A DNA stretch of 64,000 nucleotides from Piezodorus guildinii (taxonomy: Eukaryota; Arthropoda; Insecta; Hemiptera; Pentatomidae): the NCBI GenBank assembly GCA_023052935.1, contig CM041294.1:25562641-25626640 (forward strand), read 5' to 3'. The position numbers were made by a program, and so were the translations under genes. Each line of letters opens with the position of its first letter. Within the stretch, counting starts at the first letter, position 1. Positions 34,468 through 45,102 of the stretch are shown here, in pieces. Under the pieces are notes generated by a model. That model did not search any database. It worked only from the letters and a program-made list of their open reading frames with translations, and was not told where the DNA came from.

Positions 34468-34694
34468 CTGCAATATGAAAATGGTGATTGAATTAATGTT
34501 GATAACATTTCATAAGATATATCTTTAAAAATAAACAAAAAACGGAAATTTCCTTGGTTAGCTAAGACAACATATTACATTATTACTGACATACATATAA
34601 TTAGTATTATGTTCATTTAGAAGATTATCAAATATATTTAAAAGCACCGAGGTTCACAAAATAATTAATTTAAGATTTAATTTAAAATGATTAC

Positions 34695-34845
34695 TTTTCA
34701 TAATGTCTTCGAGACAGAGTAGCAGCACTTGTACTGGTCATGTCACCTCCCATAACTTCGTAAACATACTTCCAAAGCTTTCCAGCAGTTACAACATCAT
34801 AACCTCCTAAGTCAGTTACTTTCTTGAAGAACTTGAACAGATTAA
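34695..34845 (-). CDS. ARID5B: ARID5-like gene exon: central ARID domain
   Basis: Minus-strand exon, acceptor tttttttag|TT, donor AA|gtaatc. It reads NLFKFFKKVTDLGGYDVVTA, then GKLWKYVYEVMGGDMTSTSA, then ATLSRRHYE. This is the core of the AT-rich interaction domain: the helix with F..VT.LGGYD.V, the LWK/YVYE helix and the STSAAT..RRHYE DNA-recognition region. The family uses it to bind AT-rich DNA, ARID5 having some sequence preference (AATA[C/T]). 'GD..STSAAT' is the form typical of ARID5 rather than ARID1, 2 or 4. The split codons at both ends agree with the neighbouring exons. Confidence 0.98.
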
Positions 34846-35034
34846 CTAAAAAAAAAAAAAAAATATTTTAAATCATAGAGATTTAGACAAATCATTGAAA
34901 GCTGAACTATCAATGATTATAGGTCTATTAAAACATATATTTATTTTTTGAGATTTATTTATTTTACATTTGAGTACACCACTTCATTAGGTTAGAAGCA
35001 CCATTATTTGTATGAATTAATATAATTTCATTAT

Positions 35035-35205
35035 CACAGTATAATTGGAATATTTTAAAAAAAAAACAAAGGTTTAACTCTCCTAAATGCCAGTATGCAA
35101 CTTAACAATCAACGCAACTTTCAGGTATCCTCACAACAACAAACAAAAAAAAGGAAAAACTATAGTTATGAAGAACAAAAACTCATTCCCACTTCAAGTA
35201 AAATA
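35035..35205. repeat. dispersed repeat, inverted copy at 48325-48530
   Basis: Sequence including CAGTATGCAACTTAACA, 'acaaaaaaaaggaaaaactatagttatgaag' and 'actcattcccacttcaagtaaaataaa' reads as the reverse complement of 48325-48500, where the A-rich centre has become a 60-base T run. The family is not identified. Confidence 0.8.
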
Positions 35206-35319
35206 AAATCTCCCATAGATTTATAGTGAGGAAGATGATTGGTGGGGAGAGGGGAGAGTAGAAAAGTAGAGAGAGTCATCAAGAAAACACACATTAACAA
35301 GTAGTACTAATGTTAATTG

Positions 35320-35420
35320 TGTGCTGACGTTTCAGCCTTCATCAGGGTGACTCTGAGACAGATGGTGTCTAAAGAAGTCACTTCACAAGGTAGGCCAAAA
35401 CATCAGCAAAATTACAATAA
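35320..35420. ncRNA. hammerhead-like motif with collapsed stem II
   Basis: On the minus strand CTGATGA (35339-35345), AGGCT and GAAACGTC (35326-35333) follow one another directly, so stem II is nearly lost. A decayed inverted partner, GGCCAAAACATC, lies near 35393. Both look like old ends of the same repeat class. Confidence 0.45.
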
Positions 35421-36209
35421 CTATTACTAGTTAATGTGTTTGTTTTTTATTATTGCACCTCTAACCATCTTCTTTATCTGTAGTTATTATTGTTTTTTTG
35501 TTTATAGATGCTAGTGAGAGCTGATAGGTGAACATATTATCAAATTCAAAAAATCAAAATCAATTCAATTCAAAATAAAAAAATTCGTCATTGTCATTCT
35601 CAGCTGAGTATATTGTAAAAATATCTAGTAATGAGCATCGAATTTTTTCTGTGCCAATTATTACAAAACAACCAACACATTATTATCAGTTTTTGACCCG
35701 CATGCGAATATTAATTTATTCTTTTAATAACCCATCAGTACTTTCTGTGAAGTAATTGGGAGTCATATAAGGATATCTATGATTTTTGAATAAATTAATG
35801 AGAGAAGTTAAATTTTGATAATTTTTAAGGCTAAGAGAAAGAATAAAAATATTAATTACAAATTAACATTAATTAATATTTTATATCAGTTTTTAACTAT
35901 AGTGAGGAAAAGCACAATTTTAACCCTCTTATTTTTTTAAATTACGACATTTATTCACACAACCACTCAATTTTTTACTGTAAAAGGTTTATTTCTATGA
36001 ATCTATGTAAATTACATTTTTTTTTTTGTAGAAGGAACAGTTAATTAAATTTAGGAAAGATTTTTATTTATTTATCAATCATACTATCAACATCAATATT
36101 GCAACATTCATCATCATTACCTCCTTCATGACTCTTAATAACTCACAGGTAGAGGGAACAAAGACAACATTTTTAACTCTATCATTCATGCAATTAATTA
36201 TATGATACT

Positions 36210-37037
36210 ACTTTCACTTATATTTATATATGGAATATATAGTAAGGGAAAGTATTGATTCGTGAAAATTTTTGAATTCCAGTTTTCAGCGGAAATACAT
36301 ATTTTGTAAGTACGACTTTAAATATCAAAGCTGTGAAACTAAAAGTTCATATTTAAGACAACTATACACCTGAGATGTTACAGCAAAATCAGAAAACCAG
36401 AAAAGCGACTTTATACTATTTACGATTTTCTCAAAAACGACTCTAATGATTTTGATTAAACTCGCTACATCCATGTAAGATTGGAGGGACTTTAATATCA
36501 CGTAGGTTTCATTCTGAATGAAATAGTCTGACAGGGCTTAAATACCGATATTTCAAAATATCTTCCTCTAAGGTACCTTTAATTTTGTAGTTTTTATGAA
36601 ATTGACCATATCATCTGATAAGCATTGCTAAAAAAACAGTTAAATATATAAGTTAAATATATAAACAGTTAAATATATAAGTTGAATGAATTTGTTATGT
36701 AACTAAAGAAGGTAACCGCAAAAATATTTTTCTAATGCACTTTTTTGTTTTTGAACTTAAGAACAGTAATGTACATATATAATATACCGTTGGAAAGCCA
36801 AAGATTTTAGAAAAAATATTATCTTATACACAAGCATGTAAAAGATGATAAAAAGTGAAGAAAAGCGGATAAAACTAAATGATTATTATTTCAGATAATA
36901 TAATAGATTTTTTAATAAAACACATGTTTCTTTTAAAATCCAATGAAAATAATTTTAGTTTTTAAATTTGTTTGAAAATTCTTAAATTTATATAAATAAC
37001 GGAGGTCAGTGAAAGTCGTGTGTTGCGCACACCAGAT
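36210..37037 (+). repeat. hairpin-ended (HINE-like) repeat, reference full-length copy
   Basis: The best-preserved member, ~828 bp. The 5' end is ACTTTCACTTA with a palindrome to TAAGGGAAAGT. Near the 3' end GGTCAGTGAAAGT (37004-37016) is the inverted counterpart of the 5' end, followed by the hairpin GTGTGTTGCGCACAC (37018-37032), then CAGA and a T run. It contains no open frame of note. Confidence 0.88.
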
Positions 37038-37199
37038 TTTTTTTAAAAATTATCAAATTGAAAAAAAAAATAAACAGAATATACCCTAAGTCATAAGCAT
37101 TATTATTTAAAATAATTTAAAAATCCCTCTGACCGCCAAGCAAGAAAATTAGTCTAGTATTAGTCGTAAGAGGCCAGCACCAAACAAACAAGCATTACA

Positions 37200-37560
37200 A
37201 TGTCGAATTCTAGCAAGAAAATTTTTATTTTGTAATAGGATAGCAGGAGGTAACAGGAGCTTAACTATCAGATCAGGAGGCAGGCGTGACTGTGCTGCTA
37301 TCTTGTGGCAGTCATATAATACTAGTAGTTTCAGCGGTACCTAAGAGAGAGCAGCACCAACAAAGCCGAAGACTGCCAGAGCAGTTGAGCTCCAATAAAC
37401 TCCTGTTCCCCTGATACAAAATAAAATTTTCGAGCTGAAATATGACTTCGGAAATGACTGTTTGGATAGTGCTGGAATCTAGTGGCAGTTAATTGAACTA
37501 TTATTAATTTTATTTCTTGATTTGTGCTGCTATCTAGAGGAACTTATGTAAACTATTATT
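37200..37560. other. GC-richer block with three related CTAGTGGCAG-type motifs
   Basis: The motifs TGCTGCTATCTTGTGGCAGT (37287), GCTGGAATCTAGTGGCAGT (37471) and TGCTGCTATCTAGAGGAAC (37526) are clearly related. They stand out from the surrounding AT-rich intron. I cannot assign the block to a known family. Confidence 0.45.
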
Positions 37561-37829
37561 TAAAACATCCTTAAATTCGCAATTATTGTTTTTTGTTTTT
37601 TGTTTTATAGATGAGCTTTCATTATTAGAATAATTAAGTTTAATTTTTTTACGGTTTTGTTTCAATAAACAGTGGAAATAGAATATAAAACTATAAAGTA
37701 TTGTTCAAACATCTAAAACATATTAAAATTACTTTAACTATGATAAAACCATTCTCCCTTTCTGTAAGAGTTGTTAGTTATACTTTTAAATATAATTTAA
37801 ATTTCAAATAAAACAAGAATATAATTAAA

Positions 37830-37945
37830 GTAATGATGGAGTAATTGTTGACTACAGAAAATATATGATTTGAGAATTTGGTTGAGGGTGCGGTCATCAA
37901 GAAACAACACACTGATAAGGAAATCTTATTATATGCAGATGTGGT
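37830..37945 (+). repeat. dispersed repeat shared with 12110-12240
   Basis: TAATGATGGAGTAATTGTTG, 'aatatatgatt', 'TTGGTTGAGGGTGCGGTCAT' and 'AATCTTATTATATGCA' follow in the same order as at 12110-12240. TTGGTTG.GGTGCGGTCAT also appears outside the hammerhead-like arms near 50155 and 62200, so this is an end fragment of that class. Confidence 0.7.
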
Positions 37946-38568
37946 CATAGAAATTGCATCACATTTGGTTTAATTTTTTTTGCTAATGAATTTGATTCAA
38001 TCGAATATTTTTGTTTTTATCCACTTATTATATCATAAGCTTAATGAAATAAAGACATTTAAAAAAATAAAGTTTTTTAGTTCTTGCTTAGTAGTTTTAA
38101 CTAACCAATCTGTAATTATGTCAAATTTTAAGCATTTTCCTATCAGAAACAATTAACATTGTGAGGTTACAAAAACTGCAAGAACTTCATGAAAAATAGC
38201 AGTGAGATAATTCAACAGTTTTGAAAATTTATAATTCATTTTACGAAAGAATTTAAAGTTCTATATTTTTTTTTATCAATTTTCATCTTCTTTTCTTCAA
38301 TTTTCAATTTGAAAGATGCAAAGATTATCCAGAATCATATGTACAATTATTATGTTATTTTTCCATTTTTCGTAAACAGAAGTTTTATTATTACTCTAAA
38401 TCTTGAAATCATTCAACTAAATATTAAATAAAACCATCATATAAAAACACTATGACCCAATTAGGGAAATTTTGAAGAATTTTATATTAGTATTTTTAAT
38501 AAGGATATCATTAACATAAATAGATTATTAAACTTTGATAAAAATTTAATCCACGACTGGTTTCTTAC

Positions 38569-38749
38569 CTTCTTTAAAACCTACAACTGGTATCCTAGAA
38601 ATTGGTGTTTTCCTGTCTTTCATGAAAACGTGTAGAGCGCTCATGAAATTCCTCTCCTCAACCGACGGGCCTCTGGTAGGTCTTTTTGTCACTTCAAGAG
38701 TACATCTCAACCTTGGCTTAACTGTTGCCGGTTTCGGAGGTGGTTTAGC
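38569..38749 (-). CDS. ARID5B: ARID5-like gene exon: start of ARID domain
   Basis: Minus-strand exon after ttctttag|GCT and before G|gtaaga. It reads AKPPPKPATVKPRLRCTLEV, then TKRPTRGPSVEERNFMSALH, then VFMKDRKTPISRIPVVGFKE. The E..FM.ALH.FMKDR.TPI.RIP..GFK block is the first two helices of the ARID and joins in phase to VNLFKFFKKV. The upstream Pro/Lys-rich linker is variable in the family. Length 181, phase 0 in, phase 1 out. Confidence 0.98.
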
Positions 38750-39149
38750 CTAAAGAAAGACGAGCAAATAAATATTGATTAGTTTTTTAAACAATTAACA
38801 AACACTGACATTGTGTCCATCCAGTAATAGTGTAAAACCTGATAAAACAATATTAAGAAGAGATCAATGGGGTTATTAATTACTAATTAATGACAAATAT
38901 TACAAAGAAGATGGTCACAATTTTCAAGCCATTAAACATTGCAAGTGAAGTGAAAAGAATCTGAATAAATATTGAATAACGTAAGACAATCCTGAAGAAT
39001 AAAGGCTAGTATGTATTGCCAAAACTTCAGGCTATAATTCTTCTTTAATTATTTTGTCAAAAAAAAAAAATCAATGAGTTGATTATTTATTATAAACAAG
39101 CTGTTGCTCGCGGCTTTGTCCGCATCAATTTCTATTATGTTCGGGATTT

Positions 39150-39750
39150 ACATTTTTTTTTTCTCGGGTTCTGCAACTTGCACATTCCAAAGCTTATTAT
39201 CTCTGAACTCCAGTGCTTCATATTCCTGCAGTCCTCTGGCCGCCAACCCCTCTCACACTCTTTATCCACGTTTTGCGGGGTCTTCCTCGTCTTCGCCTCT
39301 TCTGAAGTACTTATAATTTTATATGGCTACCGCGTCTCGTCCATCCTCATGATATGGCAGTGCCACATGAGTCTCTTCTTTGATATTTACTTCAAGATGT
39401 TAAGCTCAGCCCTTACTTTTTTCTTATATCCACATTTGGGATTCTTCGCAGCCTGGATATGCTGCAGGCTCTTCTCCAGATGTCCATCTCCAGAGCCAAC
39501 AATCTTCTTTCATACGATTTTAGCACTGTCCATCTTTCTCCCCCATATAAAATGGCCCCCAAGAGAAAGGAATGGTAAATCTTTTTTTTTTCTTAAGAAG
39601 CGACACCTGTTTGCTCCAGAGCACACCATTTAAGATACCTCTGATCCTTCTACCATTTCCAATTTTATTTTCGATATATTTTGCCATCGTTCCAAAATGA
39701 TCTATAGCTACGCCAAGATATTTAAAGATGTTGCTCTGTGAAATTTTTAA
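39150..39750 (-). pseudogene. LINE reverse transcriptase C-terminal fragment
   Basis: The minus strand reads NIFKYLGVAIDHFGTMAKYI, then ENKIGNGRRIRGILNGVLWS; after frameshifts it continues WTVLKSYERRLLALEMDIWR and, further on, a QKRRGRPRKTW block. This is the part after YADD in a widespread insect non-LTR retrotransposon (FKYLGVTI...I..RI..G, W.L...ERRLLA.EMDFWRR, RRRGRPR..W). Several frameshifts show it is dead. The plus-strand 184-codon open frame over it is a shadow. Confidence 0.82.
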
Positions 39751-39788
39751 AATAATAAATTTTAAAGTACGTAAATGATATTTTATTT

Positions 39789-40010
39789 TTAGTTTTCTTT
39801 ACTTTTGGCAGAAGAACATGCGGATGTTCTCCGCAACCTGATTATGACAACGCGACATATAGTTGACCGTGTGAAAATCAGTCTTGACGTAAATCGATCT
39901 ACATGCTTAAACATTTGGCTCTGTGATTTATTAATTGTTACAGCAAAACTAACAACGGGAAGTAGAATCATTTTAAAAGGTAAATCATTTAGAATCATTG
40001 GGATGCGAGG
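39789..40010 (-). pseudogene. Helitron PIF1-type helicase C-terminal fragment
   Basis: The minus strand reads SFAVTINKSQSQMFKHVDRF in one frame, followed in another by RLIFTRSTICRVV, where the alternative frame gives FSHGQLYVALS. The family signature is '(F)A+TINKSQGQT...VG+.L...VFTHGQLYVALSR', motifs V and VI of the PIF1-like helicase in the RepHel protein of Helitrons. Stops and frameshifts interrupt it and the catalytic upstream motifs are missing. It ends near VKKTKNI, as such proteins do (a '..KTKN+VY' tail). Confidence 0.8.
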
Positions 40011-40391
40011 TTAATTTTCCCCGTTTTCCCCCACATTTTCCACTGATTCTTCACTCCTATTGGTCACAGTGTAATGCTATATAGCCTATAGCCTTCCTCG
40101 ATAAATGGACAATCCAACAAAAAAAGAATTTTTCAATTCGAAGCAGTAGTTCCTGAGATTAGCGCATTCAAACAAACAAACAAACTCTTCAGCTTTATAA
40201 TACTAGTATATATTCTGAAATCAATAATAGGAATTTATATGTTGAGATCTACTAGCAGAATCAATATAAATACTTCTTTTTATTATTATGTAATTAAGTA
40301 AGTATTACATTTACTAATGTTGATAAAGCGATAACATATGTTAAATTAATTTTAAACATAAAAAAAATGCATAAGTATTTGATAAACGCAC

Positions 40392-40504
40392 CTTTGAAGT
40401 AGAAGAGCTGGCCGTCGACTGAGAGCTTTCACTCTCAGTTTCTGATTCTGTAGGTGACTGGGTTGCACGTTTACGCTTCCGAGGCCGTCCTTTTAATTTT
40501 GGAG
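40392..40504 (-). CDS. ARID5B: ARID5-like gene exon: basic linker
   Basis: Minus-strand exon after tgtccag|CT and before AAG|gtgcgt. It reads PKLKGRPRKRKRATQSPTES, then ETESSQSTASSSTSK. APKLKGRPRKRKR matches the APNLKGRPRKKK block that follows the BAH-like region in ARID5B and probably acts as a nuclear localisation signal or AT-hook-like basic patch. The following Ser-rich stretch is variable. Length 113; the two entry bases complete an Ala codon with the previous exon. Confidence 0.96.
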
Positions 40505-41039
40505 CTGGACAGATAAAAATAATTTTATTTTATTTTCATATAGCAAATAAATAAAAATAAATACATCCCCACATGTTTAAAGATGAGCCAATAGTATATT
40601 TCCTATTGTCATGAACTTGCTTTGTGCTTTAAACCAACAACTGCTCCCTTGAACATCTTTGCTTTCTTCAAATACTTGAAATATATCCTATACTACAATA
40701 CATACAAAAACAATAAGTTATTTATTCTGATGTCACTTTTACATGTTATGATAATCTTTCAGGAATCATAGCACCCATTTAATCTACACGAGAAGCGATT
40801 GTGGTTGGGTTACCACTGGCAACAGTGATCGAAATTGAAAGTATTTAACTGTTTGTGAATTATTAAACCGAATCAACTTGCCTTAGCATCAAATATCTAT
40901 TTTAGAGTTATCAGTCTGCTCAGGTACCTTAGGTAATGTAATTTCATAACCTAATTATAACATAACATAATTGAAATATGGCCGAAATCCCTCAGTTAAG
41001 AAAAAATTGCTGAATTATTGAATTCAAATTACTTACAGC

Positions 41040-41496
41040 TATAGACATGTCCTCAATGCCAGCCTGCGCCACTCATTCTGATATTTATCCTGTATACAAG
41101 TAAATGTATTCTTTATTGCCCTTTGGTTTTGTCAATTACTGTTTCTTACTATGTACTGTGTAATGTTTCTTTATAATTGTTTATTATGTAATTCAATTTT
41201 GTATTTGCATGCCTTAATTTTATATCTTGTATATATGTATAAGTATTTCTTATAGCTTTTTTGGCTTAGTCAATTACTGCTTCTTACTGTGTACTGTGTT
41301 ACTGTTTCTTTATAATTGTATTTTTATATTCTTTAAGTATTGTATTGTATCATACTGTGTACTGTTACTGTTTGTTATTGTACTTTTATTGAATTGCCGC
41401 AGGTGAACTCCTTTCCCACACACGGGCTTGCCTTAGTGTGATAGTGACTTCTACTTGCACTGTAAAATGTCTGTATTTTGATTTAAATGAATAAGT

Positions 41497-41547
<51 letters not shown>
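41040..41547 (+). mobile_element. 5'-truncated LINE 3' end with ~48-base poly(A)
   Basis: A T-rich segment with two imperfect tandem copies of 'TCAATTACTGTTTCTTACTATGTACTGTGT' (41131 and 41268), then GCCGCAGGTGAACTCCTTTC, CCACACACGGGCTTGCCTTA and AATGAATAAGTTCTT, ends in an uninterrupted A run at about 41500-41547. The GC-rich 'CCGCAGGTGAACTCC..CCACACACGGG' end before a poly(A) resembles Jockey-type 3' UTRs. No coding part remains. Confidence 0.65.
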
Positions 41548-41549
<2 letters not shown>

Positions 41550-41607
41550 ATAGCTTTTTTTACCATATCCAGCAAAATACTATAAATATGTTATTGTTGA
41601 ATTATTT

Positions 41608-41850
41608 AGTGCCACTTTATGCTACTTTGGGTCATCTGCTAATGCTACAGTGGGAGTCTTTTGCCAATGCAAGTTTAGGTTCTGACATCACACTGGCTCA
41701 GGAACATTATTTTATGTCCCATCCAAAGCAAAGCAAAATTAAGAATGTTTTCCTCTTTTTAAAAAATTGAAGGGCCATCTACTGGGTTTCAAACTGCAAG
41801 CTTGAGCATAGAAGGCTGTTACGCTGCTACAGAACTAGTGAACCCTATGC
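41608..41850 (-). repeat. SINE-A, diverged copy
   Basis: CTTTATGCTACTTTGGGTCA, GCTACAGTGGGAGTC and 'ggctgttacgctgctac' follow the order of SINE-A on the minus strand, but with many differences and gaps. It is an old copy. Confidence 0.65.
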
Positions 41851-41913
41851 TATAAAGTAATTTGGGTCTATTCAGAACTGATAGATATAATGAAACAAAG
41901 GAAATATAATGAC

Positions 41914-42150
41914 CTAGGTGATTGCAGAGTAGCTCATGACCCTCAAGCTCAGGATAATCAAATGTTTCTTTACAGAAGAGAATCCTGGTGTTCTTCCACG
42001 GTGCAGTGAACCCACCAAGTGCGACAACCATCGAAGTCCTCAGCCAATCTTCTTCAACTCCTTGGAGCCTCTTCATGACCCCCCTGTAGCGGCAGTAGCG
42101 GGGGTAGCTCAGGACCACCACACCAGTCTGAGTTTCCCAGTGGTTAGACT
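41914..42150 (-). CDS. ARID5B: ARID5-like gene exon: BAH-like region, second part
   Basis: Minus-strand exon after cctttcag|AG and before CTAG|gtcatt. It reads SNHWETQTGVVVLSYPRYCR, then YRGVMKRLQGVEEDWLRTSM, then VVALGGFTAPWKNTRILFCK, then ETFDYPELEGHELLCNHL. ARID5B has the corresponding V+VLSYP.YCRYR.M+KR block followed by ALGG......+ILYC+DTFDHP.L...E..CD. This N-terminal half of ARID5B is implicated in chromatin recruitment (for example with PHF2 in vertebrates). Length 237 bases; the entry AG completes a Glu codon and the exit G begins an Ala codon. Confidence 0.97.
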
Positions 42151-42564
42151 CTGAAAGGAAACCAATAATTAATATAATAATGAATCTGTCATTGACACAC
42201 AAATTTATAAGCTGTCATTAAGCACCCAAAAAAATTATTCTAAAATGGAAAGAAAATTATAACCCAATAAATGAAGTTATCATACAATACTATATACAAA
42301 GGTAAAAAAATACCTACCTTTAAAAAAATCCTTGTTCAATACTTCAAAATCTTTTATGAATATTAAATGTCCAAAAATATTAAGTAATAAGGGTATTTAT
42401 TATTTTCCTTCCAAATAAAAAAATTATCAATCAACAGTTATTAAAAAATAAAGAAACCTTAGAGATGTATAGTGGCAATGCCTAATTTCCCTCTATATTG
42501 ATCACAAATATTTCTAATAATACTATAGAGCAAAACCTTATTTTGGGTTTATCAAATTCCATGA

Positions 42565-42597
<33 letters not shown>

Positions 42598-43344
42598 GGC
42601 TTAGATGATTTCTTTTGCAAATTTAGTAAAGCTAAACCCAATTAAATTCATTCATATATATCATAAATTGTTATTCTGTTTTTTATTTAGTTTGTAATAT
42701 GACCGGATATACTATAAAATAAAACTCAAAATTTTAAAATAGATCTAAAAGGATAATTTGGTATCATCAATATATTCAAATGTTTTAAGCACTAAAAATT
42801 GGAAAACGAAAGTAAACAAATAGAGCATTTATAAATGGAAAGTGTTTTTACTCAATTTTATGAGAGGTTTATCGCTTGTAAACACATGATCCCTAACAAT
42901 TACTGGAAGATTACAACACTGACACTATAAAAAGTAAAATAATTTTTTAAAAGTCCAAGTCTTGTCAATGTTTCGTTATAACATTGGGACATAGAATTAT
43001 CAAAAATCAACATTAATTACAGTTTCTTTTTAATATCTGAATTTTACATCCTAAAATCTGTTAATAAACTGGTTTAAACTCAAACCAAACTGGTGTTGGT
43101 TCAAATCAGATTGAATCTTGACTATTCCACCCTGGTTAGAGTAAGTTTGTAACCTATAGAATAACCCGTCATGTTAGGCTTGGAATCGGTTAGGATATTT
43201 TAATTCCAATAAAAACCAATATGTTTTTGAGCCTTATTCTGCAGTTCTCTAGATAGAATAATCTATAGAATGCTGATAGAACATTTTTTTTTATATTAAT
43301 AGTGGGTACAACATTGAAATAAATATTACAAATGGGAATGAAAG

Positions 43345-43418
<74 letters not shown>

Positions 43419-43837
43419 TTGATTAAAAAAAATAATAACTACTTTGTCAAAAATATTAAAACAAAGGTCAAAGAAAAATAATTTCAACACATTTTTGAAA
43501 TTAGAAGATGAGAAAAATTATCAAATAAGTATGAAACATTAATATGTTTACTTCATTCAAATTAAATTTACAGTTTTATTGAAATAGGTATTTAGTCATA
43601 CTATGAGAATTGTACTGGTAACACAGAAATGGACGTATTTGTCATAATATAAAACAAATTATAAAATTTATAACAGTATATAATATATCTATTTATAATA
43701 ATAGGCAGAGTACCCAACAACTGTAAAAATATATTTATGTGTTTTTATCATGCAAGCACAAGAAAAAACAACAAATAAATACATCATGTACAGGAGCCTG
43801 ACTTGCCTACCTTTCCCACGCTAATTATAAGTGTTAC
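42151..43837 (-). other. ARID5 intron
   Basis: AT-rich, with a 27-base T run near 42570 and a (TA)n array of about 65 bases at 43352-43417. No gene or recognisable transposon was seen. Confidence 0.6.
43352..43417. repeat. (TA)n microsatellite
   Basis: About 33 perfect TA units in the ARID5 intron. Confidence 0.95.
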
Positions 43838-44027
43838 CTAAGGCTTCCTTTTCCTTATTGACATCATCCATGTCTATGGTGAAGGAGTATGGTGGCGTGA
43901 GTGAGGCTGGGGTCCCTTTGCCCCAAATGGCACCTAGACCCCAATGCCAATCTGTAGCGTGAGTTATCCATGTCAGCAGGTCTTCGACACGTATCACAAC
44001 TTTCTCTGTTATCGCAAGGACCTCATC
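43838..44027 (-). CDS. ARID5B: ARID5-like gene exon: BAH-like region, first visible part
   Basis: Minus-strand exon after tttttccag|GAT and before TTAG|gtaaca. It reads DEVLAITEKVVIRVEDLLTW, then ITHATDWHWGLGAIWGKGTP, then ASLTPPYSFTIDMDDVNKEK and EAL. The first block matches EDEVIAVSEKVIVKLEDLVKW of ARID5B, at the same position relative to the VVLSYP block. Entry is phase 0, so the upstream exon should end on a complete codon. I searched the remaining 20 kb of minus strand for the preceding 'ELQLLWEE...LYFLPE' exon and did not find it. Length 190 (phase 1 out). Confidence 0.95.
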
Positions 44028-45026
44028 CTGGAAAAATTAAAGAGAGATTTGTATTAATAATGGTTTTTTTAATACATATTTTATTGGTGTTTACCACTAT
44101 ATTGTAATATACCAATTTTTTTTATAAAGCATACAATTATTTATTATTTAGTATTGTGTTGGGCAGGCTAACAATCAGATAAAAAATAGAATTAAATTCA
44201 AAATCAACAGCTCCGATTTGATTGTTTGTTTGTAAACATGACCTCCATTTTGGATGCAAGGGACAATACATTTACAAAAAAAAAATCTTTAAAAAATAAA
44301 TATACTTTTATTTCATAGAGCGGTATCAGAAACGATAAATAGAAAAAGAAAAGAACTTTTATACTGGGACTAAGTCCCTTAAGTATAAAACATTTGTAAT
44401 GTTATGTTATATATATGTAACATGTAATAATAATAATTGAGTGTACCCTAATAATATTAGGGTATTTCAGAAGATTTTTTTTCTCGATAAATATTTTGCA
44501 AGTTAATCTCAACCAGTTCATAAACAATAAACATCTACTGTCAATTAAACATTGATAAAAAAGAAAAATTAAGAAACCCATGGGACTCTCTAATAGCTCG
44601 ACTTACAATAATTATTAGCTGCAAATGGCCAAATTATTAAAAAAAACAAAATTAAATTTTCCTCAATATATTTATTTATTGGGAAATATATTTATTTTAA
44701 TAATTAGGAAAAAATGTAAAGTTTTCTATTGTTCAACTGAATATATGTTAAAATAAATATATTATAGAATTAAATAAATATATTTTTTTTAAAATAATAC
44801 TACTACTTTAAAATTGAAATGGTTGTTCTAAATAATAATTAAACTTCTAAGTAGAAATCATGAAAGATATATTTAATTTAAGTTAATAGAAATGTTTTAT
44901 CAGAAAAGAAAAATAATATGTATAGACCTTGACTTAGGGGACAAACAATAAATAGATAATTTGAAAATAGTAAATATTATTGTGACGCTTTTATAATAAA
45001 ATAAAAATTTTGATATAGTAAGGTTA

Positions 45027-45045
<19 letters not shown>

Positions 45046-45096
<51 letters not shown>
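45046..45096. repeat. (TA)n microsatellite next to an A run
   Basis: About 25 TA units directly after a 17-base A run. The 'IYIY' minus-strand open frame over it is an artefact. Confidence 0.95.

Positions 45097-45102
<6 letters not shown>

Larger units (their letters stand above)
34846..38568 (-). other. ARID5 intron with HINE-like repeat and dispersed repeats
   Basis: The intron holds a dispersed repeat shared in inverted orientation with 48325-48530 (35035-35205), a hammerhead-like end (35320-35420), a full-length HINE-like repeat (36210-37037), a GC-richer block with three related motifs (37200-37560) and the 37830-37945 repeat. Confidence 0.7.
39096..40212 (-). mobile_element. Helitron remnant (minus strand) with a LINE nested inside
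   Basis: Read on the minus strand, the 5' side is ACTAGTATTATAAAGCTGAA followed by GTTTGTTTGTTTG (40170-40210). The 3' side is GCGGACAAAGCCGCGAGCAA then CAGCTTG (about 39096-39121). The latter has the short hairpin GCGG-ACAAAG-CCGC ahead of a CTTG close to the CTAG-T end of insect Helitrons. A helicase C-terminal remnant lies just inside the 5' side, and a LINE fragment occupies most of the rest. The rest of the Rep/helicase gene is gone. Confidence 0.7.
38750..40391 (-). other. ARID5 intron with Helitron remnant
   Basis: It contains the Helitron/LINE composite at 39096-40212; the flanking sequence is AT-rich without recognised features. Confidence 0.65.
40505..41913 (-). other. ARID5 intron with LINE 3' end and decayed SINE
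   Basis: It holds a poly(A)-tailed LINE 3' UTR-like segment (about 41040-41547) and a diverged minus-strand SINE-A (41608-41850). 40505-41040 shows only AT-rich sequence. Confidence 0.6.

Noticed and set aside
39079..39633. 184-codon plus-strand open frame
   Set aside because: It is antisense to a recognisable LINE reverse-transcriptase remnant on the minus strand and has no protein-like character of its own.
41936..42154. 72-codon plus-strand open frame
   Set aside because: It is the shadow of the ARID5 exon 41914-42150 in the opposite strand.
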